Source: an uncultured Pseudomonadota bacterium (GTDB lineage Bacteria > Pseudomonadota > Alphaproteobacteria > RF32 > CAG-239). From it: a DNA stretch of 56,732 nt. Below the pieces are notes generated by a model that saw nothing but the letters and a program-made list of their open reading frames with translations, had not been told where the DNA came from and searched no databases. The translations under genes and the position numbers were made by a program. The stretch covers positions 1 to 56,732 of the forward strand of contig CASDYX010000007.1 in assembly GCA_949286215.1 (NCBI GenBank), given 5' to 3'. This document shows positions 33,696 through 43,542 of the stretch, piece by piece; positions within the stretch are counted from its first letter, which is position 1, and the number at the start of each line of letters is the position of its first letter.

Positions 33696-34754
33696 TTATT
33701 TTATTTTTATACTTAGGAATGGAATACAATTAAATATCTTAAAATATTTTCTTCCCTTTTTATCTGTTTTAATTTTAAGGATGGGAATTCCCAAAAATTT
33801 ATATCTTTGAGTAAAACATTTTGGTATTTGCACTTTATTTTCGTCAATTTTTACTTCTTCATGCCTTGTGTCATTAATCAGGCTATTTTTAAAATTTGTT
33901 ACATCCTGAAAAAATTGCTCATAATTAAAATTTTTAAGCTTTAATGAAATCATATACCTCATTAATTTAATAAAAAATACTTCGTCAAATTTACCACCAA
34001 TATCCCACATATAATTTTGTATAATTCTTTCTTCATCTAATCTTTCATCAAATTTACTATAAAACCACATATACAATTTTGCTAGTCTTCTATAGTGAAA
34101 ATCATAAAAAGATGTAAGTGTTTTTTGGTCATATGATGCGCCACCCAATCGGAAATTCACAATTGTTTTATCGACATATACTCCTTTAAAATCTTTTAAT
34201 ATCAAATCTATAACAAAACGATAATCTTCCACTGTATCAAAATCTGTTCGATAATATCCCAATTTTTTAACTACAGAATTTTTAATCATAATAGTCGGGT
34301 GATTAAAGGGCATATAACGCCAAAAGATTTGCGGTTCAGACTTACCTGTCGCATGAGAACCGTCTACACCCCAACATTCCTGATCTCCATAAACATAGTC
34401 TGCGTTATTTTCTGTAATTGCTTGTACCATATTTTCAATTACATCCTCTGATGCATACCAATCATCTGAATTGAGAACTAAAACATATTCTCCCTGAGCC
34501 CTTTTATGCCCCTTATTCATAGCATCAAAAATTCCTTCATCAGGCTCTGAATAATACTTTATCCATCCTTTTTCTTCATACTCTTTTAACATGTCTAACG
34601 TTCCATCATTAGATGCGCCATCTATGAGTAAATGCTCTATATTTTTGTAGGTTTGATTGTGTACAGATTCAAAATTTTGAATTAAAAAATCTTTTCGGTT
34701 ATTTTTTATAATATTGTAGCATACTGTAATAACTGTAACTTTGGGTGAAATCAT
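33696..34754 (-). CDS. GT2 glycosyltransferase with C-terminal repeats
   Basis: The protein has 352 residues. The GT2 domain shows VTVITVCYNIIKNNRKDFLI, LLIDGASNDGTLDML, YYSEPDEGIFDAMNKG and LVLNSDDWY. Residues ~318-352 are two copies of the shared repeat (YKFLGIPILKIK, then YFKIFNCIPFLSIK). It is clearly related in its catalytic part to the GT2 proteins at 31.3 and 37.1 kb, as if by local duplication. The acceptor and donor are unknown. Confidence 0.88.
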   Translation of the reverse strand: MISPKVTVITVCYNIIKNNRKDFLIQNFESVHNQTYKNIEHLLIDGASNDGTLDMLKEYEEKGWIKYYSEPDEGIFDAMNKGHKRAQGEYVLVLNSDDWYASEDVIENMVQAITENNADYVYGDQECWGVDGSHATGKSEPQIFWRYMPFNHPTIMIKNSVVKKLGYYRTDFDTVEDYRFVIDLILKDFKGVYVDKTIVNFRLGGASYDQKTLTSFYDFHYRRLAKLYMWFYSKFDERLDEERIIQNYMWDIGGKFDEVFFIKLMRYMISLKLKNFNYEQFFQDVTNFKNSLINDTRHEEVKIDENKVQIPKCFTQRYKFLGIPILKIKTDKKGRKYFKIFNCIPFLSIKIK

Positions 34755-34770
34755 AACTGCTCCTATCTCT

Positions 34771-35652
34771 TTATATCTTTATCTTAAGCTCATTGAGTTG
34801 TAATATTTGTTTAACCAATTTATTGTCCAATAATATTTTTTTAGGGCGTTTCTCTGTCCAAATTTTGGTATCATTATCCATTGAAATCGGGACGACCAAA
34901 TTTTTATCAAGACTATATTTTTCAGCCAAGCGAAGCGCAAAGTCGTATTTGGAAAGAGCTTCGTCCCCTGCTATATTCACTATCGGATATTGGTGTGCAG
35001 CAGGTGTTTCAATTAAACGAACCAAGGTTTGAGAAACCGTATCAAAATCTATCATTGAACGCCATGAATCCGTAAAGAATTCCATTGATTTTCCGGCTTG
35101 AAGATTTGAAACAATATCATCATAAAAGTGTTTTTTTACTGCCGATAAACTTGCCCCCATCATAACCGGAAGACGAACGACATTATAGCCTTTTGCTTCG
35201 AGCATGCGTTCTTCTATCGCTTTGTGGCGAGCATAGTCATTCATCGGAGTAATTTCATCATGCTCGGTATAAGGGATATCTCTATCTTCTTTATAAAGCA
35301 TGTCCGTGGAAACGCCGTAAAAAACTGAAACGTCATCAAAAACATCTAAGAATCGAGCAAAACTTAATACGTTAACATTCCATGCTATTTTGTCATTCTC
35401 TGGATTTTTATTAACATTAAAGAATACCGGAAGATAGATTACTTTTAGATTTTGCTTATCTTTTACATATTCTTTCAATGCCATAACGTCTTTCTCATCA
35501 GTTATGTCACAACTTTTCCAGGTTAATCTTGGATGTTTTTCTGTTTCAACATAATTCACATCCGCTGCCACAACCTCATCATTGGTCATGGATAAGATAT
35601 TTTTTATGAGATAGCTTCCTAAAAAACCTTTTGCTCCGACTATCAGATACAT
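34771..35652 (-). CDS. SDR-type nucleotide-sugar epimerase/reductase (RfbD-like)
   Basis: The protein has 293 residues. The N-terminal Rossmann motif is LIVGAKGFLGSYL. The catalytic Y-x3-K is YARHK near residue 151, with a preceding VSTDMLY. The fold and size are those of extended SDR sugar enzymes; resemblance to dTDP-4-dehydrorhamnose reductase is closest. It lies between the cupin gene and the GT2 genes, so it probably finishes a deoxysugar nucleotide. The C-terminus contains a Lys-rich NAD-loop region with no anomaly. Confidence 0.8.
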   Translation of the reverse strand: MYLIVGAKGFLGSYLIKNILSMTNDEVVAADVNYVETEKHPRLTWKSCDITDEKDVMALKEYVKDKQNLKVIYLPVFFNVNKNPENDKIAWNVNVLSFARFLDVFDDVSVFYGVSTDMLYKEDRDIPYTEHDEITPMNDYARHKAIEERMLEAKGYNVVRLPVMMGASLSAVKKHFYDDIVSNLQAGKSMEFFTDSWRSMIDFDTVSQTLVRLIETPAAHQYPIVNIAGDEALSKYDFALRLAEKYSLDKNLVVPISMDNDTKIWTEKRPKKILLDNKLVKQILQLNELKIKI

Positions 35653-35663
35653 TGTGCGCTCCT

Positions 35664-36032
35664 TTATGCTGCGTAAATATCTTTTTGACCGTTGGCCTCC
35701 TCAACGCCTTTGTCATAGAGGGCGACCATAACAGTGTCTTTTTTGAAATTAAATGAATGAACGGCATAAGGTTTCAAAATGAAAAAATCACCACTTGTGA
35801 CAGTCACATTTTCTTGCTTGCCGTCTTTTGTCAGATTAATTTCTATCTCACCTTCAATTATGTAGAAAGCTTCTTGATTGTTTTTATGATAATGTCCTCC
35901 TCTGAAAACTCCGGCTTTGGTGGAAGTAACATTTATCTGCTTCCAACCTTCACGGCAGAGTTGAACCAAAGCCCCTCTTTCATCTTGAAAGCTGAAATCA
36001 GGTTTTATAAACTCAATCATTTCAGTATTCAT
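35664..36032 (-). CDS. Cupin-fold sugar-nucleotide isomerase/epimerase-like protein
   Basis: The protein is 122 residues, a single cupin. DERGALVQLCREGWKQINV, then RGGHYHKNNQEAFYIIEGEI and LKPYAVHSF are the WxcM/FdtA and CapF C-terminal cupin pattern. Such proteins isomerise or bind nucleotide-linked deoxysugars. It is 11 bases from the SDR gene and one base from gmd, consistent with an enzyme chain acting on the Gmd product. The exact reaction is not determinable. Confidence 0.78.
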   Translation of the reverse strand: MNTEMIEFIKPDFSFQDERGALVQLCREGWKQINVTSTKAGVFRGGHYHKNNQEAFYIIEGEIEINLTKDGKQENVTVTSGDFFILKPYAVHSFNFKKDTVMVALYDKGVEEANGQKDIYAA

Positions 36033-36033
36033 C

Positions 36034-37101
36034 TTAGGCCTCGCGCGGGGTCAGAGTTTCATAACCGTTATCGTTTAATAACTTTTCTTTTTGGGCTAAC
36101 TTATAGTCTTCAGCCACCATTTCTTTGACTAAGGCAGCGAGGTCATAGTTTGGCTTCCAGCCTAATTTGGTTCTGGCTTTGGTGGAATCGCCCAAGAGCA
36201 ACTCAACTTCTGCTGGACGGAAGAATTTAGGATTAACTTCAACCAGGACTTTACCGGTTTTCTTATCAATACCTTTTTCGTTTACTCCCTCACCTTGCCA
36301 TTCAATATCAATCCCCAATTCCTTAAAGGTCATGGTGCAGAAATCACGAATAGATGTTGTGGTACCCGTTGCCAAAACAAAATCTTCCGGCTTGTCTTGT
36401 TGCAGAATGCGCCACATGCCTTCAACGTAGTCTTTGGCGTGGCCCCAGTCACGTTTGGCACTCAAATTACCAAGTTGCAATCTTTCTTGCATTCCCAAAG
36501 CGATACGGCAAGCTGCCATGGTGATTTTGCGAGTAACAAAGGTTTCGCCTCGTCTTGGGCTCTCATGGTTAAACAAAATACCGTTGGCGGCAAAAATACC
36601 AAAGCTCTCACGATAGTTGACGCAAATCCAATAAGCATAAAGCTTGGCGACGGCATATGGCGAACGAGGATAAAACGGAGTGGTCTCCTTTTGAATGGGT
36701 TCTTGGATTAAACCAAATAATTCTGATGTTGAAGCTTGGTAAAACTTGGTCTTTTTCTCTAGACCACAAATGCGAATCGCCTCCAACAAACGCAATGTAC
36801 CCAAAGCATCACTATCGGCCGTATATTCCGGACAATCCCAAGAGACTTTTACATGTGATTGCGCAGCCAAGTTATATACTTCATCCGGAGCTATCTCTTT
36901 CATCAAGCGAATCAAATTTGAGCTATCGGTCAAATCACCGTCATGTAAAATAACTTTACCGGCTAAATGATCTATTCTACCGGTGTTGAACAATGATGAA
37001 CGACGTTTTAAGCCATGAACTTCATAGCCTTTCTCCAACAATAATTCAGCCAAATATGAGCCGTCTTGTCCGGTGATACCGGTGATAAGTGCTTTTTTCA
37101 T
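36034..37101 (-). CDS. gmd: GDP-mannose 4,6-dehydratase
   Basis: The protein has 355 residues. The NADP motif is [41 protein letters not shown] and QASTSELFG are characteristic of Gmd. The catalytic Y-x3-K is [28 protein letters not shown] and [17 protein letters not shown] also match. It converts GDP-mannose to GDP-4-keto-6-deoxymannose, the branch point for GDP-fucose, perosamine or rhamnose. No GDP-fucose synthase or perosamine aminotransferase is evident in the window; the SDR at 34.8 kb may act next. Confidence 0.97.
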   Translation of the reverse strand: MKKALITGITGQDGSYLAELLLEKGYEVHGLKRRSSLFNTGRIDHLAGKVILHDGDLTDSSNLIRLMKEIAPDEVYNLAAQSHVKVSWDCPEYTADSDALGTLRLLEAIRICGLEKKTKFYQASTSELFGLIQEPIQKETTPFYPRSPYAVAKLYAYWICVNYRESFGIFAANGILFNHESPRRGETFVTRKITMAACRIALGMQERLQLGNLSAKRDWGHAKDYVEGMWRILQQDKPEDFVLATGTTTSIRDFCTMTFKELGIDIEWQGEGVNEKGIDKKTGKVLVEVNPKFFRPAEVELLLGDSTKARTKLGWKPNYDLAALVKEMVAEDYKLAQKEKLLNDNGYETLTPREA

Positions 37102-38033
37102 TTCTTTTCCTCGTTAATGAAATTAATTCCTAATAGTCTGAAAGCTCTCCGTCCTTTGCGGGTTCTGATTATCAAAAACCAATAACGGAGTTGTTTAAGC
37201 TGTTTCCACAGCGGCATATTTTTGAAATTTAACCAAATGTATGGGAATTTATTCTTGATAGATGTCTTTTGTAATAAAAGGAAAAACAATTTCCACGGAA
37301 TATAGTGAAACAGGTGAATCTGCTCTGCTTGCTCAAAACTCACACTATAATTATTTGCTTTAATTGTGATACTTTCATTATTTATTTTGGTAGGATTATT
37401 ACCAGTTAGGCCGTCCAAACTAAATACAGCATACATTAGTGGAACTTTTACAAAAGTGGCCTTTTGCAATAAAGCCCTTAAAACAAAGTCATAATCAGCA
37501 CAAATCAGAAAATCTAAGCTATGATATCCTATTTTAGAAAACAAATCTTTTTTGAATACCATTCCTTGATGGCTTCCTGGCATGTAATAAAATGCGTTAC
37601 ACATACTAAGAGTAGCCTCGTCAGTAAGTACTATTTTACCATTTTGCTCATAACCTACTGGAGAATAGGAAAAATCTGCATTTGTTTGCTGCAAATAAGA
37701 TAATGCTGTTGCTAAACCTTGAGAGTTTTGCAAATAATCATCTGAATTTATAAAGCATACATATTTGCCTGTCGCTTTTTTTACACCTTTATTAAAGGCA
37801 TCATAAATTCCTTTATCCGGTTCAGAATAAAGTTTTATCCAACCATTTGCTTCATAAGGCCTTAAAAATTCTAAAGTGCCATCGGTGGAGCCTCCATCTA
37901 TTACTAGGTGTTCCACACCACAACCCGCCTGAGCATGTATGCTTTCTAAACATTTTTGCATTTGCTCCTGACGCTTATTCTTTAAAAGATTGAAACTTGC
38001 CGTTATTACACTAACGGTTGGCGAATTTGTCAT
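37098..38033 (-). CDS. GT2 glycosyltransferase
   Basis: The protein has 311 residues. The GT2 core is [50 protein letters not shown] and CFINSDDYL. The C-terminus ends in a shorter basic tail ([20 protein letters not shown]) that may be a degenerate single copy of the neighbouring repeats. It overlaps gmd by four bases and follows the cytidylyltransferase gene by one base. The specificity is unknown. Confidence 0.88.
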   Translation of the reverse strand: MTNSPTVSVITASFNLLKNKRQEQMQKCLESIHAQAGCGVEHLVIDGGSTDGTLEFLRPYEANGWIKLYSEPDKGIYDAFNKGVKKATGKYVCFINSDDYLQNSQGLATALSYLQQTNADFSYSPVGYEQNGKIVLTDEATLSMCNAFYYMPGSHQGMVFKKDLFSKIGYHSLDFLICADYDFVLRALLQKATFVKVPLMYAVFSLDGLTGNNPTKINNESITIKANNYSVSFEQAEQIHLFHYIPWKLFFLLLQKTSIKNKFPYIWLNFKNMPLWKQLKQLRYWFLIIRTRKGRRAFRLLGINFINEEKK

Positions 38034-38034
38034 A

Positions 38035-38472
38035 CTAATTCTCTTTTTTCCAATTGGCTAAAATCCAGGAAGAGGAGTTGGCTTTATTTTCTCCGCCGAC
38101 ACCAAATTCCAAAGCTACGTTCAATGCCTTACAAATAGGAGATTCTGGAATATTGTCTTTGGTTCTATCTCCGCCATTGGCAAATACCAATTCACAATCT
38201 GAATATTTGGCTCTGGCTCTTTTGATACCATCACTTGCTGAGTTATCCGTATCATCAAAAGACAAAACATCTACTACACCTTTGAGATTTTCACATATTA
38301 CTCTGCGGGTGTTGTAATTCATAAAATTTTTGCCTTTTTTACGGCATAACCATTCATCGGAATTAAGAAGAAGAATCACTCCATCACTCTTGGCGGCCGA
38401 AGCCTTTATCATCTCTATATGACCTTCGTGAATTGGATCAAATCCACCGCTGACGATATAATATTTTGTCAT
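38035..38472 (-). CDS. Cytidylyltransferase-like nucleotidyltransferase
   Basis: The protein has 145 residues. The nucleotidyltransferase fold is shown by VSGGFDPIHEGHIEMIKA (GGF-x-HxGH type) near residue 8, and by a downstream NGGDR. This is the size of glycerol-3-phosphate cytidylyltransferase and the RfaE2-like domain. The RTxGISTT-type block is not intact, so the substrate is uncertain. AAAGGAGC precedes the ATG. It is the first gene of the ~9-kb minus-strand glycan operon. Confidence 0.78.
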   Translation of the reverse strand: MTKYYIVSGGFDPIHEGHIEMIKASAAKSDGVILLLNSDEWLCRKKGKNFMNYNTRRVICENLKGVVDVLSFDDTDNSASDGIKRARAKYSDCELVFANGGDRTKDNIPESPICKALNVALEFGVGGENKANSSSWILANWKKEN

Positions 38473-38611
38473 TATTGCTCCTTTTACTCTCTAATATGGA
38501 AAATTATGTGCGTGAAAGGATGCAACATATAACACAAATGCGGTTTGTATCAGTCTCTCAGTTTTTTGACACATAGCAACATTCCATATTATGTCTGTTT
38601 ATACACTAAAA

Positions 38612-38626
38612 CCACCCATTGGGTGG
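38612..38626. repeat. 15-bp odd palindrome CCACCCA-T-TGGGTGG
   Basis: A GC-rich hairpin in an AT-rich gap, with AAAAC before and GTTTT a few bases after. Such structures occur at the ends of IS200/IS605-type elements, but no transposase is present. Confidence 0.5.
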
Positions 38627-38777
38627 CGAAGTTTTAAACACTCATGTAAAGAAGATATGAGAATATACTCTTTAAAAACTAAGAGTTACAAATGTTACAG
38701 ATTACCTTATAGAATAATCTGTATTAATATCCCGATTTTGCTTTACAAGAGCCGTTCAAAGCCCCTAATTGCATTTT

Positions 38778-38800
38778 ATGTAAAAGTTGAACTTTTACAT
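38778..38800. repeat. 23-bp odd palindrome, arms ATGTAAAAGTT / AACTTTTACAT
   Basis: A perfect 11-bp inverted repeat around one G. No T-run follows on either side, so a regulatory or element-end role is more likely than termination. Confidence 0.5.
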
Positions 38801-38898
38801 ACCCGAAATAATAATGTAACCTGTTTTTGATTGCAAGTATATTTTATGGCTTATTAATAAAATTGTGGCTTTTTATACTTTTTCTATCAAAAGTTGCT

Positions 38899-40752
38899 TC
38901 AATCTTTTAGTGTTTCTAGTTGTTCTGAAACAAATATCCATTGATTTTCAATATCTTGCTGTTTTTTCTCTATTTCAGAGAGTTCTTTTTGATTATTTAT
39001 CAATTCATCTACACTTAATTCTTGCAGAAAACGTGCCTCTACTTGCTTCTTTTGCTCTGATAATTGTGCCAATTCTTTCTCTAAACGACGAATTTGAGAC
39101 TGCAAATTTTTCTTTTCCTGCCAATTATTAGCTTTTGATTTTTCTGTTTCTTTTATTGCTTTACTCGATGCAACGGATTTTTCTTTATCCTTTATGGACA
39201 GCAGATATTGACGATAATCTTCCAAATCGCCTGCATAAGGTTTACAAGTTTGCTTTTCAACTAGCCATAAATTATCTGCCGTTAATTCCAAAAAATATAA
39301 ATCATGCGTGATGAGTATGACGGCTCCATCATATTCGTTCAAAGCTTTTACCAGAGCTTCCCTACCCTGAATATCCAGGTGGTTGGTCGGTTCATCCAAG
39401 ATTAAAAGCTGAGGAGCATCATAAGTCATGGCGGCAAACAGCAAACGCGCTTTTTCCCCTCCCGACAAGCGCGAGATTTGTGTTAACGCTTTTTCCTTAT
39501 CTAATCCGAATCCGGCCAAGTGAGACCTGATTTCGGTTTCTGTTTTTGAGGGCATAAAAGAACTCATGTATTCATAGGCGGTCAAATCCATCGGCAATTC
39601 TTCCGTCTGATGTTGCGCAAAGTAGCCTATCTTTAATTTTTGAGAAGCCTTTCTTTGACCATTTAATAGCTCCAAACGTCCTGAAATTACTTTTGCCAAA
39701 GTCGATTTACCATTTCCATTGGCGCCCAGCAAGGCTATCTTATCATCTTGTGAGATTTGCAAATTCAGTCGTTTGAGTACAACTTTATCCCCATAGCCGG
39801 CTACCCCATCCTCAATACTCAAGAAAGGCGATGCTAAAGCTTGGGGTTGCGGAAATTTAAACACGCTTTGGGCATCATCTTCCAACAAAGCTATGTCTTC
39901 TAATTTTTCAATCATCTTCATGCGGCTTTGCGCCTGTTTGGCCTTGCTCGCTTTATATCGAAATCTATCAACGTAAGACTGCAAGTGGCGCCTTTTCTCG
40001 GCAATTTTTGCGGCTTGCTTGGCTAAAACCTCTTGTTGCAAACTTCTAGTACGGCGAAAGGTATCATAATTTCCTGAATATAAAACCAGCTTTCCGTGGT
40101 CAAAATGGACAATGTGGTTACATAAGTTATTTAATAAATTTTTATCATGACTGATTATCAGCAAAGTCCCCTTATAGCGTTGAAGGTGCTGTTCCAACCA
40201 CAGTGATGCCTCCAAATCCAAGTGATTGGTCGGTTCATCCAACAACATTACATCCGATGGACGAAATAAGGCCGCGGCCAAGGAAAGGCGCATTTGCCAA
40301 CCACCAGAAAATTCTTTAACCGTTCTTGGTAAATCATCTTGTGAAAAACCCAGACCGCTCAAAATTTCTGCTGCCCGATAAGGAGCTGTGTCAGCTCCTA
40401 TTAGTCGCAATCTTTCATGTATAAAATCTAACTCTTCGTTTGGTGCGGTTTCTAATTGAGTTAACAGAGAACTTCTCTCCTTATCTTGGCTTAAAACATA
40501 ATCCAATATATTTTTAGATAAATCTTCTTCATGAAACTCTTGCTCGACAAACACAAACTTTTGTTCGGTTGAAAAATCTATACTGCCATCTTGAGTTTCT
40601 ACTTCTTGTTTGAATATCTTAAACAAGGTGGATTTACCACAACCATTGGGGCCGACAATTCCTACTTTCCAACCATCGGATATTTGAACGGTGGCTTGGT
40701 CTAAAAGTATTCTTTCTCCAAGACGGAACGTTACATTTTTGATATTAATCAT
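38899..40752 (-). CDS. ABC-F family ATPase (Uup/YheS-like)
   Basis: The protein has 617 residues. Two ABC domains are present: Walker A GPNGCGKST near residue 34 and GANGNGKST near residue 342, each followed by a signature (EFSGGWQMRLSLAAAL; LSGGEKARLLFAA) and Walker B (LLDEPTNHLDLE; LILDEPTNHLDIQ). The C-terminal ~90 residues are a coiled coil (SQIRRLEKELAQLSEQKKQV). No membrane domain, so it acts in the cytosol on ribosomes or DNA like other ABC-F/Uup proteins. It overlaps the upstream gene by eight bases in the msbA transcript. Confidence 0.92.
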   Translation of the reverse strand: MINIKNVTFRLGERILLDQATVQISDGWKVGIVGPNGCGKSTLFKIFKQEVETQDGSIDFSTEQKFVFVEQEFHEEDLSKNILDYVLSQDKERSSLLTQLETAPNEELDFIHERLRLIGADTAPYRAAEILSGLGFSQDDLPRTVKEFSGGWQMRLSLAAALFRPSDVMLLDEPTNHLDLEASLWLEQHLQRYKGTLLIISHDKNLLNNLCNHIVHFDHGKLVLYSGNYDTFRRTRSLQQEVLAKQAAKIAEKRRHLQSYVDRFRYKASKAKQAQSRMKMIEKLEDIALLEDDAQSVFKFPQPQALASPFLSIEDGVAGYGDKVVLKRLNLQISQDDKIALLGANGNGKSTLAKVISGRLELLNGQRKASQKLKIGYFAQHQTEELPMDLTAYEYMSSFMPSKTETEIRSHLAGFGLDKEKALTQISRLSGGEKARLLFAAMTYDAPQLLILDEPTNHLDIQGREALVKALNEYDGAVILITHDLYFLELTADNLWLVEKQTCKPYAGDLEDYRQYLLSIKDKEKSVASSKAIKETEKSKANNWQEKKNLQSQIRRLEKELAQLSEQKKQVEARFLQELSVDELINNQKELSEIEKKQQDIENQWIFVSEQLETLKD

Positions 40753-41527
40753 TTAAATCAATCTTATAGGAGGAGTTACCATATTTTATTAGTGCAGAAG
40801 CAGGATTTTCTCTTCTATCTAAACTCAATGAGAAATTTTTTATATCATCATTTATCTCATCATAAAAATAAAAACGATATCCCCCACAAATGTATTTTTT
40901 TGATGAGCTAAATTTATCTGCCGAGCAAAATGCCGTGAGACTTCCTATTAATAAATCATAATTTCCTTTAAGCGGAACCGCTTCCATACTCAATACATAA
41001 AAGATATATTTACCATCTTTTTGGCTGATTATTATATCATGATATGGAAATTTATAGCTTCTGCTAAAACGCCATAATTTACTGGCCGGAATATTATTCC
41101 AAAAACTATTGCTTCGATTATAGGTATAGCCTTGAGTATCTGATTGTAACCTAATATAGGCCACTAAATCTTGGTAGGAATCTATTCTATAATTGTTATT
41201 TTTTATATGAACTTGGCAATTATTCTTGTTGCTGCAAGCCTTTATATTACTAAATGCCGAAAACTCAATATTGGTATCCCTATAGAGTTTATTGAGTTTG
41301 GCTCCGATATAACGCTCCGATAATCCTTCGCTCCAATCCTTGGTATATGCATCAAATTTCATATAATTTAGATTGATGCATTCAATAACTTTGTTTATAT
41401 CCGTATTCACGTGGCAATCTACCGGTGCGCCATAACGGCGTACCGATACGCCTAAATATTTTTCGCTAAAGTGAAAAATACTATAGCCGATAATTAAAAG
41501 TAAAAATATGAAACTAACTTTTTTCAT
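40745..41527 (-). CDS. Membrane-anchored periplasmic protein, paralogue of the 10.0-kb gene
   Basis: The protein has 260 residues. An N-terminal hydrophobic segment (VSFIFLLLIIGYSIFHF) is followed by a domain related to the 10022-10975 protein: KVIECINLNY, then S-x-EAV, IGSLTAF, GYRFYFYDEIN and LSLDRRENPASAL near the C-terminus, ending SYKIDLND. Several cysteines (CSNKNNC, FCSADK, YICGG) suggest disulphides. Its position between msbA and an ABC-F gene suggests envelope function. Unknown family; not recognised beyond the paralogy. Confidence 0.72.
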   Translation of the reverse strand: MKKVSFIFLLLIIGYSIFHFSEKYLGVSVRRYGAPVDCHVNTDINKVIECINLNYMKFDAYTKDWSEGLSERYIGAKLNKLYRDTNIEFSAFSNIKACSNKNNCQVHIKNNNYRIDSYQDLVAYIRLQSDTQGYTYNRSNSFWNNIPASKLWRFSRSYKFPYHDIIISQKDGKYIFYVLSMEAVPLKGNYDLLIGSLTAFCSADKFSSSKKYICGGYRFYFYDEINDDIKNFSLSLDRRENPASALIKYGNSSYKIDLND

Positions 41528-41531
41528 TAAC

Positions 41532-43307
41532 CTACTTCAATTGTGAACGATACAAAGACCGATAGATACTATCTTCTCTTGCCATTAATTCATCATGACT
41601 ACCAGTTTCTACTATTTCACCATAATTTACAACAACAATCTTATCGGCGTTTCTGACCGTTGACAGTCTATGGGCGATAATAAATACGGTTCTGTCTGCC
41701 ATTAAATTATCTATGGCTTGTTGAACTATTGCTTCTGACTTATTATCAAGAGCTGATGTAGCCTCATCCAAAACAACAATCGGAGCATTTTTCAAAAATG
41801 CGCGGGCAATTGCTATTCTTTGTTTTTGTCCTCCGGAAAGTAATACGCCCCTCTCCCCGATTTCCGTATTCAGGCCTTTATCCAATGAAGAAATGAACTC
41901 ATCCAAACAAGCAGCTTTAACGGCTTTATCTATTTCCGCCTGAGAAGCATTTTCGTTGCCAAGCAAAATGTTTTCACGGATTGTTCCGGCAAATAAGAAA
42001 TTATCCTGAAAGACTATGGCTATTTTGTCACGCAAGCTATCTAACTGAATATTTCTGATATCAACACCATCAATTAATATACTACCAGATTTCACATCAT
42101 AAAATCTTGGCAACAAATTTACCATGGTGGTCTTTCCTCCGCCTGAATTACCGACAAACGCGATTGTTTGACCAACATCTACTTTCAAATTGATGTGTTT
42201 TAGGACAGGTTTGCCCTTAACATATTCAAAACACACATCTTTATATTCAATGCTTTTGGTAATTTTTTCTAAAGGAACTGCATTTTCTTTGTCATGAATT
42301 TTTGGCGTTCCTTCCAATAAGCCAAAAACACGCTCCATAGCCATTAAAGACATTTGTACGCTGTTAAAATTATTACCAATGCTTTTTATCGGGTTATAAA
42401 GCATAATCAGCGCCGCAATAAAGGATACAAAATTTCCGGGTGTAATGGTATGGGTTACAATCAAATAACTTCCCAACCAAATGATAATGGCAATACCCAA
42501 AGAGACAACAAAATGCATTAAAGGAGACATCATACCAGTACGTTGTATCATTTTGATGCCCAATTTGAACACATTATTCAAGGTCGTCCGAAAACGTTGC
42601 AATTGATATTGGTATAAATTATACGAAGTTACGATGCGGTTACCATTAAAGGTTTCGTTATAGTGCGTCATTACGGCTGAACCTGAGAATATGGTTTTAT
42701 CCATCAGCCCTTTGATTCGACGACGAACCGTTGTTAACGGATATAGAGCTCCCAACAAAACAATAATTGCTACTATCGCCAATTGCCAAGAGTTATAAAT
42801 TAAAACACCTATCAAGGATAAAGATGAAAAAACGCGAGTGGTGAATAACTTCAGGTTATTTAACAATCCGGCACAAGCCATATCTACGTCATAATTAAAA
42901 CGGAATAGGATATCTCCCGAGGTAGAGCTATCAAAAAATCCGGCATCATAGTGCATTAATTTTTCAAACAAAGTTATTTTGAGGCCTTGAGATATTTTTT
43001 GACCTACCCACGTATTGAGATAAGTAGCCGTATAATTCAAAAGACTTTGTGCGCAGCTAAATAAAATGATTAAAAGTGGGATATAAGATGTTGAAGCTGT
43101 GTTCTTTTCCATCATCACAACATCCATATAAGGTTGTAGAGCCCAAGCTATAACTGCATCCATCGCTCCTATCGGAATGGTGATTAAAACGCCTAACAGA
43201 CCTCTTACCCAGTAAGGTTTGACATACGGCATGATTTTGCAATAATTGCTGATTGTGTATGTTCCTTTTAGCTTTTTGATGAGTTTAGCAAACAAACTTT
43301 TAAACAT
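41532..43307 (-). CDS. msbA: MsbA-like ABC exporter (fused permease-ATPase)
   Basis: The protein has 591 residues. The N-terminal half has six membrane helices of the type I exporter fold. The ATPase shows Walker A VGNSGGGKTT near residue 386, Q-loop VFQDNFLF, signature LLSGGQKQR and Walker B IVVLDEATSALD, with the H-loop IAHRLST. It belongs to the MsbA family, which flips lipid A-core across the inner membrane. It may serve the neighbouring glycan operon. It is the first gene of a three-gene transcript with the 260-aa protein and the ABC-F gene. Confidence 0.9.
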   Translation of the reverse strand: MFKSLFAKLIKKLKGTYTISNYCKIMPYVKPYWVRGLLGVLITIPIGAMDAVIAWALQPYMDVVMMEKNTASTSYIPLLIILFSCAQSLLNYTATYLNTWVGQKISQGLKITLFEKLMHYDAGFFDSSTSGDILFRFNYDVDMACAGLLNNLKLFTTRVFSSLSLIGVLIYNSWQLAIVAIIVLLGALYPLTTVRRRIKGLMDKTIFSGSAVMTHYNETFNGNRIVTSYNLYQYQLQRFRTTLNNVFKLGIKMIQRTGMMSPLMHFVVSLGIAIIIWLGSYLIVTHTITPGNFVSFIAALIMLYNPIKSIGNNFNSVQMSLMAMERVFGLLEGTPKIHDKENAVPLEKITKSIEYKDVCFEYVKGKPVLKHINLKVDVGQTIAFVGNSGGGKTTMVNLLPRFYDVKSGSILIDGVDIRNIQLDSLRDKIAIVFQDNFLFAGTIRENILLGNENASQAEIDKAVKAACLDEFISSLDKGLNTEIGERGVLLSGGQKQRIAIARAFLKNAPIVVLDEATSALDNKSEAIVQQAIDNLMADRTVFIIAHRLSTVRNADKIVVVNYGEIVETGSHDELMAREDSIYRSLYRSQLK

Positions 43308-43417
43308 TTTTATCCTTATCTCAGTATTTATTTCTTATCCAAACATAAAACATTATTTAGCCTATTGGCAAGCATAAAACTCAAGATATCAATTATTACT
43401 TGCTATTTATTTGCTTT

Positions 43418-43446
43418 TTGACCTTATTTTTGCTTTATCTTATTAT
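43418..43446 (+). promoter_or_regulatory. Promoter of mnmA
   Basis: TTGACC (43418-43423), a 17-base spacer and TATTAT (43441-43446) lie 96 bases upstream of the ATG, in the 235-base divergent gap with msbA. That gap holds no gene. Confidence 0.7.
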
Positions 43447-43542
43447 TTTTTTCAATTATAGTTCCAAGGTCAAAGAAAGTAAAAACTTTGAATTTTTATA
43501 TTTCTTTGGTGAAGGTTATAACTTTTCACTTAGAGGATAAAA

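Larger units (their letters stand above)
38473..38898. other. 426-base intergenic region between glycan operon and ABC-F gene
   Basis: No convincing gene is seen. A TAATATGGAA/TTCCATATTA inverted pair (38492-38501 and 38582-38591) flanks the probable promoter region of the glycan operon. Two perfect odd palindromes follow (38612-38626, 38778-38800). A short plus-strand frame at 38591-38830 has no ribosome site and an unlikely composition. Confidence 0.55.

Noticed and set aside
38591..38830. 79-aa plus-strand frame in the glycan/ABC-F gap
   Set aside because: No ribosome site, spans palindromes, no recognisable domain.
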